A stretch of DNA of 41,685 nt from Methanoregula sp. UBA471. GTDB taxonomy: Archaea > Halobacteriota > Methanomicrobia > Methanomicrobiales > Methanospirillaceae. The DNA lies in the NCBI GenBank assembly GCA_002495065.1, contig DADT01000040.1, forward strand, positions 127 to 41,811. The letters run 5' to 3'. The notes below the pieces were generated by a model, which saw only the letters and a program-made list of their open reading frames with translations, made no database searches and was not told the DNA's origin. How positions within the stretch are numbered: the first letter of the stretch is position 1; the number at the start of each line of letters is the position of its first letter. Both the position numbers and the translations under genes were made by a program. Shown here piece after piece: positions 32,919 through 41,490 of this stretch.

Positions 32919-33088
32919 TTAACCAAAATCCAAATATTTACACGGAATTTTTGAGTTATCTTGAAATTATCAAAATTTGGCAGTTATCTGTATGTGTTGG
33001 CACCATCGCAACCATTATTATCTCCTATAAAGAAGTGCAGGTATTCTGCGTCCGCTGCGATGGATGTGAATCTGACTAGGTGACTGAC

Positions 33089-33979
33089 ATGGAAAAAACC
33101 TATCCGTACGGAAAGGGGGACGGGACGATCCGATGGGTCTCGGGAGAATGGCTGGAGAGCCACCTCAATGATAAAGGGCTTATTATCATCGACTGCCAGC
33201 CGAATATTCACGAATATATCCAGGATCATATTCCCGGTGCGCTGTATGCGCATGAAAACCTGTTCCGGATACACGACGGTGCGATCCCAACCCGCTGGAT
33301 TCCCGCAGATGCGGCGGAGATCCTGTTCAGGACCCTGGGACTTGAACCGGAAAAACCGGTAGTCATCTACTCAAGCAGCGGCCCTCTCACGACCTGCGCC
33401 ACCTTTATCGGCGACGGGCTCGAGCAGACCATGGTTGCCTACACGTTAGCCCGGTATGGCCACCGGAACGTGTATGTGCTTGACGGTGGCTTTGAGAAAT
33501 GGAAGGAGGAAAAACGGCCCCTCACCCGGCAATTCGATTTCGCAAAACCCTCCTCGTTCACGGTTAACCTCCAGAAGGATTTTTTTGTCGACTATTACGA
33601 ATTCCTCAGGCTCATGGAAAAGCCGGATGTTGTCCTGCTGGATGCCCGTCCTTCGCAGGTTTATGAAGGTCAGGGACCATGGATCAGGCCCGGTCATATC
33701 CCGGGAGCTGTCAGCCTGCCATGGAAGGGCCTGATGGACGACAAAAACAAGAAACTCATGAAACCCGATGACCAGATCCAGAGCCTTGTCAAAGCGGCCG
33801 GAGCTACGCCGGATAAGACCATAATCTGTTCCTGCGGTACCGGCCGCGAGGCAACGAACGAGTTCCTGCTCTTCAAATATTACCTTGGGTACAAAAACGT
33901 GGTTCTGTACGAAGGCGGGTTTACTGAGTGGGCATCCTACCCGAATAATCCGGTGGTGACCGGGAAAAACCCCCGGTAG
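33089..33979 (+). CDS. Thiosulfate/3-mercaptopyruvate sulfurtransferase (two rhodanese domains)
   Basis: 296 residues from the ATG at 33089, which has AGGTGA 6 nt upstream; the GTG at 33080 lies in that ribosome site. Residues about 15-140 are the N-terminal rhodanese domain, where the catalytic position reads SSSGPLT, no Cys. Residues about 155-290 are the active domain, with CSCGTGRE (catalytic Cys in the loop) after KTIICS, and the D-A-R-P motif LLDARPSQVYEG. The enzyme moves sulfur from thiosulfate or mercaptopyruvate to an acceptor. GC-rich again, so it marks the right side of the island. It has no neighbouring sulfur gene on the same strand. Confidence 0.9.
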   Translation: MEKTYPYGKGDGTIRWVSGEWLESHLNDKGLIIIDCQPNIHEYIQDHIPGALYAHENLFRIHDGAIPTRWIPADAAEILFRTLGLEPEKPVVIYSSSGPLTTCATFIGDGLEQTMVAYTLARYGHRNVYVLDGGFEKWKEEKRPLTRQFDFAKPSSFTVNLQKDFFVDYYEFLRLMEKPDVVLLDARPSQVYEGQGPWIRPGHIPGAVSLPWKGLMDDKNKKLMKPDDQIQSLVKAAGATPDKTIICSCGTGREATNEFLLFKYYLGYKNVVLYEGGFTEWASYPNNPVVTGKNPR

Positions 33980-34113
33980 CTCCGGATTTCATTTCGGGTA
34001 TTTGATCCTTATCCTGAGTATTTTCCTGAAACTGGAATGGGTAGAAAGGTCTGAATCATGAAAATCGTAAGACTCAGAAATAATGAAGGTTCGCTCCTCT
34101 GTTTTTTCATCAT

Positions 34114-34230
34114 GATGAACGCCGCCGCCCCCGAAGGGACGCCCCCGCGGCGGATCTGATGAGGGTTATTTTGCATGAAACCTTCCTGACCCGCCGTGCC
34201 TCGGAGAGGCCCTGAGGCGGGTGATGCTCA
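34114..34230. repeat. Modular dispersed repeat, copy E (R2-R1 only)
   Basis: R2 (34114-34156) and R1 (34188-34230), both reverse, with a 31-nt spacer and no R3; the right end is CTCATAAAT. In R1 the base pair just outside the CCCGCC/GGCGGG stem is A-T, while in copies A to C it is C-G, a compensatory change that keeps pairing. It lies in the gap 33980-34468, where nothing else is recognisable except the terminator of the aromatic operon. Confidence 0.85.
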
Positions 34231-34438
34231 TAAATACGAAGGGTATGTCGGGCAGAAAAAAATATTCCTGTTATATTTTTTGACGAACCGTGGCAACAGG
34301 TGTCAATCTTAATGATGCCATTAAAACCGTAAAATTATTGATTTTCCTAAAAATTATTACATTCCGAATAAACTCTTCGTTTTGTTATTCCTTAACCTTC
34401 AAAACCCGAAACTGCAGATTGCCTCTCTAAAATCGCAC

Positions 34439-34446
34439 AAAAAAAA
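34439..34446 (-). terminator. U-tract terminator of the aromatic amino acid operon
   Basis: Eight A on the plus strand give a U8 run on the minus-strand transcript, 22 nt after the aroC stop. This is a typical archaeal terminator at the end of the operon. Confidence 0.5.
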
Positions 34447-34468
34447 GTACCCGGAGGATAAGACCGTT

Positions 34469-35455
34469 TCATCCATACTTTTCCTGTTCCAGTAAACAGT
34501 CCATCAGTACCAGGGCCATCATGGCCTCAGCGACCGGCAGGATACGGGGCACGATACAGGGATCGTGTCTCCCTCCCACGGAGATTTCTACCATCTTCCC
34601 GTGAATGTCCCGTGTCTGCTGGCGCTTCGTGATTGAAGGGGTCGGCTTGACGGCAATCCGGACAACAATATCCTGGCCGGTGGAGATGCCGCCAAGGATA
34701 CCCCCGGCGTGGTTGGATGAAAATCCGTCCGCAGTCATCTGGTCGTTGTTCTCGCTGCCGAACCGGCCTGCAACCGCAAACCCGTCACCGATCTCGACTC
34801 CCTTGACCGCGCCTATACCCATCATGGCCCCGGCCAGCTGTGCATCCAGTTTTCCAAAGACCGGATCGCCAAGGCCGGCGGGACAACCACGGGCAACAAT
34901 CTCGGCGATACCTCCCACTGAATCTCCTGCCTCTTTTGCACTGAGGATTTCCTGCTCAATATCGGCAGGGGAGGTTTTACCATGCACCGCCAAAATTCTG
35001 CTCCCGAGGGTGATCCCCCGGGCTGAAAGATATTTCAGGGCAACTGCACCGGCAGCGACACGGCCGATGGTCTCGCGCCCGGAACTCCTTCCTCCGCCAC
35101 GGTGGTCCCGTATACCATACTTTTCCTGGTACGTGAAATCCGCATGGCCCGGGCGGAATTTTTCACGGATCTCCTCATAATCCTTCGATTGCTGGTTCTC
35201 ATTGCGTACCATGAGTGCAATCGGGGCTCCGGTCGTTTTTCCTTCGAAAATCCCGGACAGGATCTCCACCCGGTCCTTCTCCTGCCGTGGTGAAGAGAGC
35301 GGGGATGTTCCCGGCCGCCGCCGATCAAGAAATGGCTGAATATCCTTTTCTGCCAGGTCCGTGCCGGGCGGGCAGCCGTCTATGATAACCCCGATAACCG
35401 GCCCGTGGCTCTCACCAAAGGTGGTAATCCGGAAATTCCTGCCCAGTGAATTCAT
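34469..35455 (-). CDS. aroC: Chorismate synthase
   Basis: Last common step: removes phosphate from 5-enolpyruvylshikimate 3-phosphate to make chorismate, using reduced FMN. 328 residues, slightly shorter than many homologues but complete from MNSLGRNFRITTFGESHG to the conserved end. Family blocks: GRNFRITTFGESHG (5-18), RRRPG, RNENQQSKDYEEIREKFRPGH, RGGGRSSGRETIGRVAAGA, SNHAGGILGGISTGQ and GRHDPCIVPR. The start overlaps the aroK/E stop as ATGA, and the gene closes the operon before a U8 tract. Confidence 0.96.
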   Translation of the reverse strand: MNSLGRNFRITTFGESHGPVIGVIIDGCPPGTDLAEKDIQPFLDRRRPGTSPLSSPRQEKDRVEILSGIFEGKTTGAPIALMVRNENQQSKDYEEIREKFRPGHADFTYQEKYGIRDHRGGGRSSGRETIGRVAAGAVALKYLSARGITLGSRILAVHGKTSPADIEQEILSAKEAGDSVGGIAEIVARGCPAGLGDPVFGKLDAQLAGAMMGIGAVKGVEIGDGFAVAGRFGSENNDQMTADGFSSNHAGGILGGISTGQDIVVRIAVKPTPSITKRQQTRDIHGKMVEISVGGRHDPCIVPRILPVAEAMMALVLMDCLLEQEKYG

Positions 35456-36843
35456 GCGATGAACTCCTTTACCTTTTCAGCCGGGACATCGATGCTGAAG
35501 AAGAGGTAAAACTGCTCCCGTGCCTGTTCGACAAACATCTCGGTTCCGCTGATCGTCCGGCACCCCTTCGCCCGCGCTGCTTCAAGCAGCGGGGTCATCG
35601 GGGGTGTATAGACGAGGTCGAACACGGTGAGGTCCTTGTACAACTGGTCTTCCCGCAGGGGATTACGAGTGTCCGGCTGCATGCCAAGAGGAGTCGCGTT
35701 CACGACAAGATCCGGTTTTATCCCGTCAAACTTATCCCAGGTCCCCCACGCACAGCCGAACCGTTCTGCGAGTTTCCGTGCGTTCTCCGGAGTCCGGTTC
35801 AGGATCGTCACGTCCATATCAAGATCTTTCATGGCATAGGCTGCCCCTGCCGCCACACCACCTGCACCCAGGAGTACCGCCTTTGCACCTTTCATGGAGA
35901 AGAGAGGTTTGCGGACCCCGAGCCAGTCCGTGTTGTAGCCGATGGCAGTTCCGCATGCAAAGACGACAGTATTTACTGCCCCGATCTGCTGGGCCGCGTG
36001 CTCATCGATCTCATCGAGATACTCTATTACATCATGTTTGAAGGGAATGGTTACCGACAGTCCCTTGGCATCGATTGCACGGGCGATTTCCATGATCTCG
36101 TCCAGTTCAGGATCCTCAAACCAGGTGTAGTGGTAATTGAGGCGGTAATGATCAAAAAGTGCATTGAAGAGCCGGGGGCTCCTGCTGTGCGCACACGGGT
36201 ATCCGGCAACTCCCATGATCCGCGTTGTTGGATCATGAGTGGCACCAACAAGGATATCCTCAAGTTTTTTTAAGGGTGGCGGGGGGAGCCGGCCGGTCCT
36301 GAAAAATTCAAGCGCCCTGTTCCGCTGCGTGGTGGTGGGAACTCCTTCGCGCAGCCGTACCAGGATAGTTTCTGCTGCCTGTGCAGGCGAGGTCTCGCTG
36401 GTGTCCGTGCAGAAATCCGCCGAGGCATAATAATTCCGCCTCCGACGGTCCATCATGGAAGCGATCTCTTCATGAAGGGGAAGGGTGGTGAGCGGGGGCC
36501 TGGGGTTTTTTATCAGCCGTTGTTCAATGGTATCGATGTCAGCCACCAGGAGCACGATGGTACTTTCGCGACGGAGATATTCCATGTTTTTTGGATCGCA
36601 GACAACACCTCCCCCCGTACTTACGATGACATCTGCTGCGGGGAGCGTTGAGATTACCTCACGTTCGGTACTGCGGAACCGCTCCTCCCCGTCATAATGG
36701 AAAATATCGGGTATGGAACGCCCGGTCCCTGACTCGATCAGATCATCGGTGTCAATAAAAGGGACGTTCAGCCGCGATGACAGGATCCTGCCAATCGCGG
36801 TTTTCCCGGTCCCGCGAAAACCGGTCAGTACAATTCTTCTCAT
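35452..36843 (-). CDS. aroKE: Shikimate kinase-shikimate dehydrogenase fusion
   Basis: 463 residues carrying two consecutive pathway steps in unusual N-to-C order. Residues 1-165: bacterial-type P-loop shikimate kinase (GFRGTGKTAIG at 8-18, DTDDLIE, STGGGVV, lid RPPL). Residues about 205-463: shikimate dehydrogenase (RIMGVAGYPCAHSRSPRLFN, catalytic Lys in SVTIPFKHDV, NTVV, GYNTDWLG with the Asp, nucleotide-binding GAGGVAAGA, NRTPENA, NATPLGM). Most archaea use an unrelated GHMP-type shikimate kinase; a bacterial-type kinase fused to the dehydrogenase suggests acquisition or replacement. The reaction order is dehydrogenase then kinase, so the fusion may channel shikimate. Overlaps aroA and aroC by 4 nt on each side. 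Confidence 0.95.
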   Translation of the reverse strand: MRRIVLTGFRGTGKTAIGRILSSRLNVPFIDTDDLIESGTGRSIPDIFHYDGEERFRSTEREVISTLPAADVIVSTGGGVVCDPKNMEYLRRESTIVLLVADIDTIEQRLIKNPRPPLTTLPLHEEIASMMDRRRRNYYASADFCTDTSETSPAQAAETILVRLREGVPTTTQRNRALEFFRTGRLPPPPLKKLEDILVGATHDPTTRIMGVAGYPCAHSRSPRLFNALFDHYRLNYHYTWFEDPELDEIMEIARAIDAKGLSVTIPFKHDVIEYLDEIDEHAAQQIGAVNTVVFACGTAIGYNTDWLGVRKPLFSMKGAKAVLLGAGGVAAGAAYAMKDLDMDVTILNRTPENARKLAERFGCAWGTWDKFDGIKPDLVVNATPLGMQPDTRNPLREDQLYKDLTVFDLVYTPPMTPLLEAARAKGCRTISGTEMFVEQAREQFYLFFSIDVPAEKVKEFIA

Positions 36844-38105
36844 TGCTGTATCCTCTCAAGTATATCCCAGAATCCCGGGAACGATTTATTCACGCACTCC
36901 GCATGGGTGATCGTAACCCCGCCGATTCCCATTCCCAGTACCGCAAAACTCATCGCCGTGCGGTGGTCATTGGCCGGATCAACGGGAGCCCCGTGGAGCG
37001 GGAAGGGGCGGATGGTGATCCGGTCATGCCCAACCTCCACGTTCCCCCCGAGCGCACGTAATCGTTCTGCAGTACTCGTGATACGATCGCTCTCCTTGAA
37101 CTTTAAATGACTGATCCCGGTGATCGTGGTTGGCGTTGTTGCCATGGCAGCGACCATACAGAGCGTCTGGACGGTGTCCGGCGATGACGACATATCAACC
37201 GTGATCCCGCAGAGGTCTCCGGTTCTTTCTACCGTCACTGCATTGCCCGAACAGGTTACCGTACATCCCATGGACCTGAGGACGTCAGGAAATCTCCGGT
37301 CACCCTGTACGGAATCCGGGTTCAGGTTTTTTACCGTCACCCTGCCGCCACAGACCGCCGCAAGTGCGAAAAAATAGGAGGCTGACGAATAATCCCCTTC
37401 CACTGCGTAGGTCCTGCCGACGTATTTTCGGTTGTTGTGTACATGAAAGCGGGCATATCCATCTCGTGTGAAATCCGCTCCGAAGGCCTGCATCACATCG
37501 AGAGTGATATCAAGATAGGATTGGGAGGATGGAGGGGAGGGGATGACAAGCTCAATTCCGGTTTCTGCGTACGGGGCAACAAGAAGGATGGAGGAGATGA
37601 ACTGGCTGCTGATCGTGCCGTCAACTGTAACGTTTCCGCCCAGAAGTTTCCCGCTTACCCTGACCGGTGGATATCCGTCCTTTTTCACGTAATCGACAGA
37701 TCCCCCGATACTCCGGAGTGCAGAAACGAGCGGACCTATCGGGCGCTCCTGCATCCGTTCACTGCCCGTGAGGATAACAGGATTCCGGCAGAGAAGAGCA
37801 ACGGAGGCGAGAAGGCGGAGACTGGTCCCTGAGTTATCAAGGTCAAGGACGGTTGTTTCTTTTGTCGGAAACACGCCGTCGTTTCCCTGTATGATAATCC
37901 GGTCCGGTCCTTCCGAAATCTCAGAACCCAGTGCTTTGAGGGCTTGTATCGTCAGCCGGGTATCTTCAGCATAGAGCGGATTCAGTATCGTCGTTGTACC
38001 GTTCCCGAGGGATCCGGTGAGGAGCGCCCGGTGAGTGTAGCTCTTGGACGGCGGTGCCGTGATCTCCACATCCACCGTTCCCTGGTGCCGGATCGTGATG
38101 TTCAT
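36840..38105 (-). CDS. aroA: 3-phosphoshikimate 1-carboxyvinyltransferase (EPSP synthase)
   Basis: Transfers the enolpyruvyl group from PEP to shikimate 3-phosphate. 421 residues. Typical blocks: PPSKSYTHRALL (18-29, substrate binding), LDNSGTSLRLL, ILTGSERMQERPIGPLVSAL, VDGTISSQFISSILL, VEGDYSSASYFFALAAV, HLKFKESDRI and NDHRTAMSFAV. Two-domain inside-out barrel fold. The start overlaps pheA and the stop overlaps the aroK/E fusion (ATGA). Confidence 0.96.
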   Translation of the reverse strand: MNITIRHQGTVDVEITAPPSKSYTHRALLTGSLGNGTTTILNPLYAEDTRLTIQALKALGSEISEGPDRIIIQGNDGVFPTKETTVLDLDNSGTSLRLLASVALLCRNPVILTGSERMQERPIGPLVSALRSIGGSVDYVKKDGYPPVRVSGKLLGGNVTVDGTISSQFISSILLVAPYAETGIELVIPSPPSSQSYLDITLDVMQAFGADFTRDGYARFHVHNNRKYVGRTYAVEGDYSSASYFFALAAVCGGRVTVKNLNPDSVQGDRRFPDVLRSMGCTVTCSGNAVTVERTGDLCGITVDMSSSPDTVQTLCMVAAMATTPTTITGISHLKFKESDRITSTAERLRALGGNVEVGHDRITIRPFPLHGAPVDPANDHRTAMSFAVLGMGIGGVTITHAECVNKSFPGFWDILERIQQ

Positions 38106-38893
38106 GTCAGTATCCCGAGTTTCCGGTAGCAGCCCAGTTCCTTGACAGCAGTAATGGACTTAAGTTCGTCAAGTGCCTCCCGGGTATCTGCCGACCATGC
38201 ATAGTCTAGGAAGAACACATAATTTCCCATGCCTCTTTTGGACGGCCGCGACTCAATCCGGGTAAGATTGATATTCCGCCGTGCAAAAACCCCGAGCAGG
38301 TCGAACAGGAGGCCGGCCCGGTCCGTGCTCGGGTCGATGACGATACTGCACTTCTGTGCCTCGTCCATAGCGGGGTGCGTGGGGGAAATCAGGACGAACC
38401 GTGTGGTATTGGATGCATTATTCTCGACATTTGAGAGAATAACGGGGATTTTGTAGAGCGATGCTGCTGATACGGAAAGTATTGCACCTGCGTTGGGAGT
38501 CTTTCGTGCTTCGAGAGCGCTGGAGGCATTGCTGCTGGTATGGATCACCGGTACTCCCCATTCCCGTATCCGTTCACTGCACTGTTCGTGGGTCTGCGGG
38601 TGGGCATAGACCACTCTCATCCGGGAAAGGGGGACTATGGATGCAAGGTGGTGGTGGATGGGCATGAATATCTCCGCAGTGATAAACAGGGGGAACTTCA
38701 GCAACCCGTCGAGGGTTTCACCCACTCCTCCGGCTTCAGAGTTCTCGAGGGGCACCAGCCCGTCTCCCTCACCTGAGGCGACGGCAGCAAAGATATCGTG
38801 GATGGTCGATGCCAGCCGGATATCCGGCCATTGCATCCGCAGGGCAAGCTCGTGGGAGAAGGTCCCCTGTGGCCCCAGCGTGATCATGGTCAT
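38102..38893 (-). CDS. pheA: Prephenate dehydratase with ACT domain
   Basis: Converts prephenate to phenylpyruvate for phenylalanine. 263 residues: catalytic domain about 1-175 (LGPQGTFSHELAL, VPLENSEAGGVGETLDGLL, and the N-T-T-R-F catalytic motif), then an ACT domain about 185-263 (AGLLFDLLGVFARRNINLTR, then IESRPSK). The ACT domain binds phenylalanine for feedback inhibition. No chorismate mutase domain is fused, so that enzyme must be encoded elsewhere. ATGA overlaps with tyrA and aroA. Confidence 0.95.
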   Translation of the reverse strand: MTMITLGPQGTFSHELALRMQWPDIRLASTIHDIFAAVASGEGDGLVPLENSEAGGVGETLDGLLKFPLFITAEIFMPIHHHLASIVPLSRMRVVYAHPQTHEQCSERIREWGVPVIHTSSNASSALEARKTPNAGAILSVSAASLYKIPVILSNVENNASNTTRFVLISPTHPAMDEAQKCSIVIDPSTDRAGLLFDLLGVFARRNINLTRIESRPSKRGMGNYVFFLDYAWSADTREALDELKSITAVKELGCYRKLGILT

Positions 38894-39714
38894 CGGTTCA
38901 CCATGTATTCGATCAGGGCATCGGTCGTGGTCATTCCCTCTGCGGCCCAGGCGCCAAAATGCCTGCTGTCTGCAACAAAAAATTCCCGGAACAGTTCAGG
39001 CTGGTCTGATGCTACAATCCGGCTGAGATCTCCTGCAGCGGATGTGCAGGCAGAAAGTACTTCCGGTACATACGGGTTCTGCTGGAGAATATCTGCATAC
39101 AGTGCCGGGTCCTGTGAAAGCAACCGCCCGACAAGGGCCAGTTCGATCTGGTAGACCGGGCTGGTAAATGCCCGTGTGGTTTCGATATCGATACCCAGAC
39201 GCCGGACGGAATCTGCCATGCAGAGGGTAACAAAGTGGGTGAGACCCTGGACAACGGCCATCATCCGGTCATGGGCTTCGGGAGTCGTGATGGTGCACTC
39301 AGCACCTTCTGCCCTAAGGATGGCAAGCAGCCCGCTGAGGGTGTCGTCACCGGTCCGTGCCGGGCAGACGATAATGGTCTGGTGCCGGAGGGAACTGACG
39401 GTCGGCCCGAACATCGGGTGCAATCCAATGACCTGGGCCTTTGATTCCATCATGGCCTCTACCGGCCGCACCTTCAGCGAAGTCAGGTCGCACACGAGCT
39501 GGTCCTCTGAGAGCAGGGGGGCGATTTCCTGTATGACCCGGACCGTGTCGCGGATGGGTACCGATACCATGACAAGATCGCATTCTCCGGCAAGCGCTGC
39601 CGGAGTGAGTGCCGTAGACCGGCCTGCTACCTCCACCTCGTATCCCGCCCGTAGTAAAATGCCGGCAAAGATCGCCCCCATCTTTCCGGTGCCTCCAATA
39701 ATTCCTGCCTTCAC
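38890..39714 (-). CDS. tyrA: Prephenate dehydrogenase (TyrA family)
   Basis: Oxidative decarboxylation of prephenate to 4-hydroxyphenylpyruvate, for tyrosine, using NAD(P). I place the start at the GTG at 39714, 4 nt after the aroB' stop, because the frame upstream (to 39756) overlaps aroB' and adds non-family residues before the Rossmann motif. 274 residues. Rossmann GIIGGTGKMGAIFAGIL, then EVEVAGRS, VSVPIRDTV, CDLTSLKVRPVEAM, the His of IGLHPMFGP, and THFVTLCMADSV in the second, helical domain. The stop overlaps pheA. No chorismate mutase domain is fused. Confidence 0.93.
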   Translation of the reverse strand: MKAGIIGGTGKMGAIFAGILLRAGYEVEVAGRSTALTPAALAGECDLVMVSVPIRDTVRVIQEIAPLLSEDQLVCDLTSLKVRPVEAMMESKAQVIGLHPMFGPTVSSLRHQTIIVCPARTGDDTLSGLLAILRAEGAECTITTPEAHDRMMAVVQGLTHFVTLCMADSVRRLGIDIETTRAFTSPVYQIELALVGRLLSQDPALYADILQQNPYVPEVLSACTSAAGDLSRIVASDQPELFREFFVADSRHFGAWAAEGMTTTDALIEYMVNR

Positions 39715-39718
39715 GGTT

Positions 39719-40705
39719 TCACTTCTCAACAATGGTCTCTTTGACAGCCATGCCAAAATGCCTGCCGCCTTCTAGGGTGCACCCCATGATACGGTCCCCG
39801 ACAGCGAGGTTCACGACAGATATCGCATTCCCGCCCGGGGCGACCAGGCGTATGGTCTCGGCGTTCTGGAGGATCAGGCTGACCTTTGATCCGGCTGCCT
39901 CCGCTTCCACCAGGAGCAGCGGACGCCGTTCGATCTTTGTCCTCCCCACAATGGCTGCATGTGCCTTTCCCGCTGCATCGGTGACCAGCACCTTTCCCCC
40001 GATTGCAAGGTCGGAGAGATACGCCGTCTTTCCCTCCGGCAGCAGGATATAGGCATGGACGGCACCGGCATTTACCCGGAACGGACGGGGCGCAACGTAC
40101 GGGTTTTCCAGTGTCTCCGCATGAACAAGGAGCATGGCAGAGGAGGTATTTCCCATCAGCATGCCTTCACCCTCCGGGAGCATCGAGCAGGTATCGACAC
40201 AGACCCGGTCTCCCATGCCCACCGGCTGGATTTTTGTCACCGTGAAGGGGATGAGGCCAAGGTTCACCGCCGGTGATTTGACGAGGGATGCCACTTCCCT
40301 GACCACTGCCGGGTCGGCCGTCTTCAGCAGTATGCCGGCCGCACCCTTCTCGAGCACGTGGAGGGCAAGCTCAGCTTCCTGTGCACTGGTAACCCGGACG
40401 ATAATGCGGTCTGACTGGGCAACGAGGTTTTCAAGCGGGATGACCGTCCAGTCGCTGGTGGTCACGATGATGAATTTCTTGTCACGGATACCGGCAGCAA
40501 GGTTTTCGCTTGCCTTGTCCGTGATCATGCATTCCGCTATATCGGGACCGATCTTCAGGTCACCGTCCGGAGCAATGGTGGTAATCCTTCCCAGTCGCCG
40601 GACCGCTCCCGCGTCATCGGTGACAATGGCATCCGCACCGCTCTCGATCGCCGTCGTTGCGACCTCCTTGTTCCACGGGCGGATATCGACCCAGAACTGT
40701 TTCAT
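39719..40705 (-). CDS. aroB': 3-dehydroquinate synthase II (archaeal)
   Basis: Oxidatively deaminates and cyclises 2-amino-3,7-dideoxy-D-threo-hept-6-ulosonate (ADH) to 3-dehydroquinate, the archaeal replacement for AroB. 328 residues. The family's blocks are visible: KQFWVDIRPWNKEVATTAIE (2-21), GADAIVTDD, FIIVTTSDWTVIPLENLVAQ, VQSPAVNLGLIPFTVTKIQP-like (here VKSPAVNLGLIPFTVTKIQP), VGMGDRVCVDTCSMLPEGEG, and the C-terminal RIMGCTLEGGRHFGM. It overlaps the ADH synthase gene by 4 nt and is followed by tyrA. Confidence 0.95.
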   Translation of the reverse strand: MKQFWVDIRPWNKEVATTAIESGADAIVTDDAGAVRRLGRITTIAPDGDLKIGPDIAECMITDKASENLAAGIRDKKFIIVTTSDWTVIPLENLVAQSDRIIVRVTSAQEAELALHVLEKGAAGILLKTADPAVVREVASLVKSPAVNLGLIPFTVTKIQPVGMGDRVCVDTCSMLPEGEGMLMGNTSSAMLLVHAETLENPYVAPRPFRVNAGAVHAYILLPEGKTAYLSDLAIGGKVLVTDAAGKAHAAIVGRTKIERRPLLLVEAEAAGSKVSLILQNAETIRLVAPGGNAISVVNLAVGDRIMGCTLEGGRHFGMAVKETIVEK

Positions 40706-41487
40706 TCCTTGTGCCCCAGCGCCTGTTCCGGGTCAATATTGTCATGGACGACTGCGCAGAGGGCTTTGACAAAAGACGTTGTGTCCTCGCGCTGGAAGGA
40801 GTTCCTTCCCACGCAGACACCTGCCCCGCCAACATTGACAGCGTCGCGGATGATCCTGAGGGACTCAAGGTCACCCGTCTTCTCACCGCCGGCAATGAAG
40901 ACAGGTACCGAGCATGCCCTGACGATCTTCCCGAACGCCTCGGGGTTGCCCGGGTAATTGGTCTTGATCATGTCCGCGCCCAGTTCTTCTGCCACCCGGA
41001 CCGCGTGCCCGACCGATTGTGCTGAGAATGAGTCGATCCCCTTGCCACGCGGGTAACACATGATAAGGAGCGGCATGCCCCAGCGGTTGCAGTCCCGTGC
41101 AACATTGGCACCGATCTCCAGCATCTTGGACTCGTTGGGTGAGCCGAGGTTAATGTGGATCGAGACCGCATCGGCGCCGAGTGCTATGGCCTCTTCCACG
41201 GTGCACACCTGCACCTTGTCGTTCGGGTCCGGGTTGAGTGAGGTGCTCCCCGAGAGGTGGATGAACAGGCCGATATCGCGGCCATGCTTACGGTGCCCGC
41301 GCTTGACGAGCCCCTTATGGAGCACGATCGCGTTTGCCCCCCCATTGCTCACGTCCGAGATAACTTTCGTCATGTCCAGCAATCCTTCTATCTGTCCCAT
41401 CGAGAAACCGTGGTCCATCGGTACAATGACCGACCGGTTCGTGTTCCGGTTTATGATCCGTTCGATCCTGATCTCTTTTCCAATCAT
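40702..41487 (-). CDS. aroA': 2-amino-3,7-dideoxy-D-threo-hept-6-ulosonate (ADH) synthase
   Basis: First step of the archaeal aromatic route: transaldol-type condensation of aspartate semialdehyde with 6-deoxy-5-ketofructose 1-phosphate. 261 residues of the DhnA/archaeal class I aldolase family. Expected catalytic residues: Asp25 in VPMDHG, Tyr145 in MCYPRG, and the Schiff-base Lys175 in MIKTNYPG. AGGEKTGDLESL and GAGVCVGRN form the phosphate site. The start follows the stop of a paralogue by 3 nt, and the stop overlaps aroB'. The neighbourhood decides ADH synthase over fructose-bisphosphate aldolase. Confidence 0.94.
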   Translation of the reverse strand: MIGKEIRIERIINRNTNRSVIVPMDHGFSMGQIEGLLDMTKVISDVSNGGANAIVLHKGLVKRGHRKHGRDIGLFIHLSGSTSLNPDPNDKVQVCTVEEAIALGADAVSIHINLGSPNESKMLEIGANVARDCNRWGMPLLIMCYPRGKGIDSFSAQSVGHAVRVAEELGADMIKTNYPGNPEAFGKIVRACSVPVFIAGGEKTGDLESLRIIRDAVNVGGAGVCVGRNSFQREDTTSFVKALCAVVHDNIDPEQALGHKE

Positions 41488-41490
41488 GGT

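Larger units (their letters stand above)
23290..33060. other. AT-rich accessory island
   Basis: Between aroD and the rhodanese gene the sequence is visibly AT-rich, with A/T-biased codons (AAA, AAT, TTA, ATT) in nearly every gene; the flanks on both sides use GC-rich codons. Genes are short, mostly hypothetical, on both strands, and include membrane proteins, TPR repeats, an HNH nuclease fusion, a HEPN-like protein and at least two gene fragments. No integrase, tRNA or clear attachment site was found at the edges, so mechanism and exact ends are unknown. Confidence 0.6.

Noticed and set aside
35446..36273. 275-codon plus-strand open frame opposite aroKE
   Set aside because: Antisense shadow of a clearly recognised fusion gene; no promoter and no family features.
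39715..39756. 14-codon longer start for tyrA
   Set aside because: It would overlap aroB' by 38 nt and adds residues before the Rossmann motif; the GTG at 39714 gives a standard start 4 nt after the stop.
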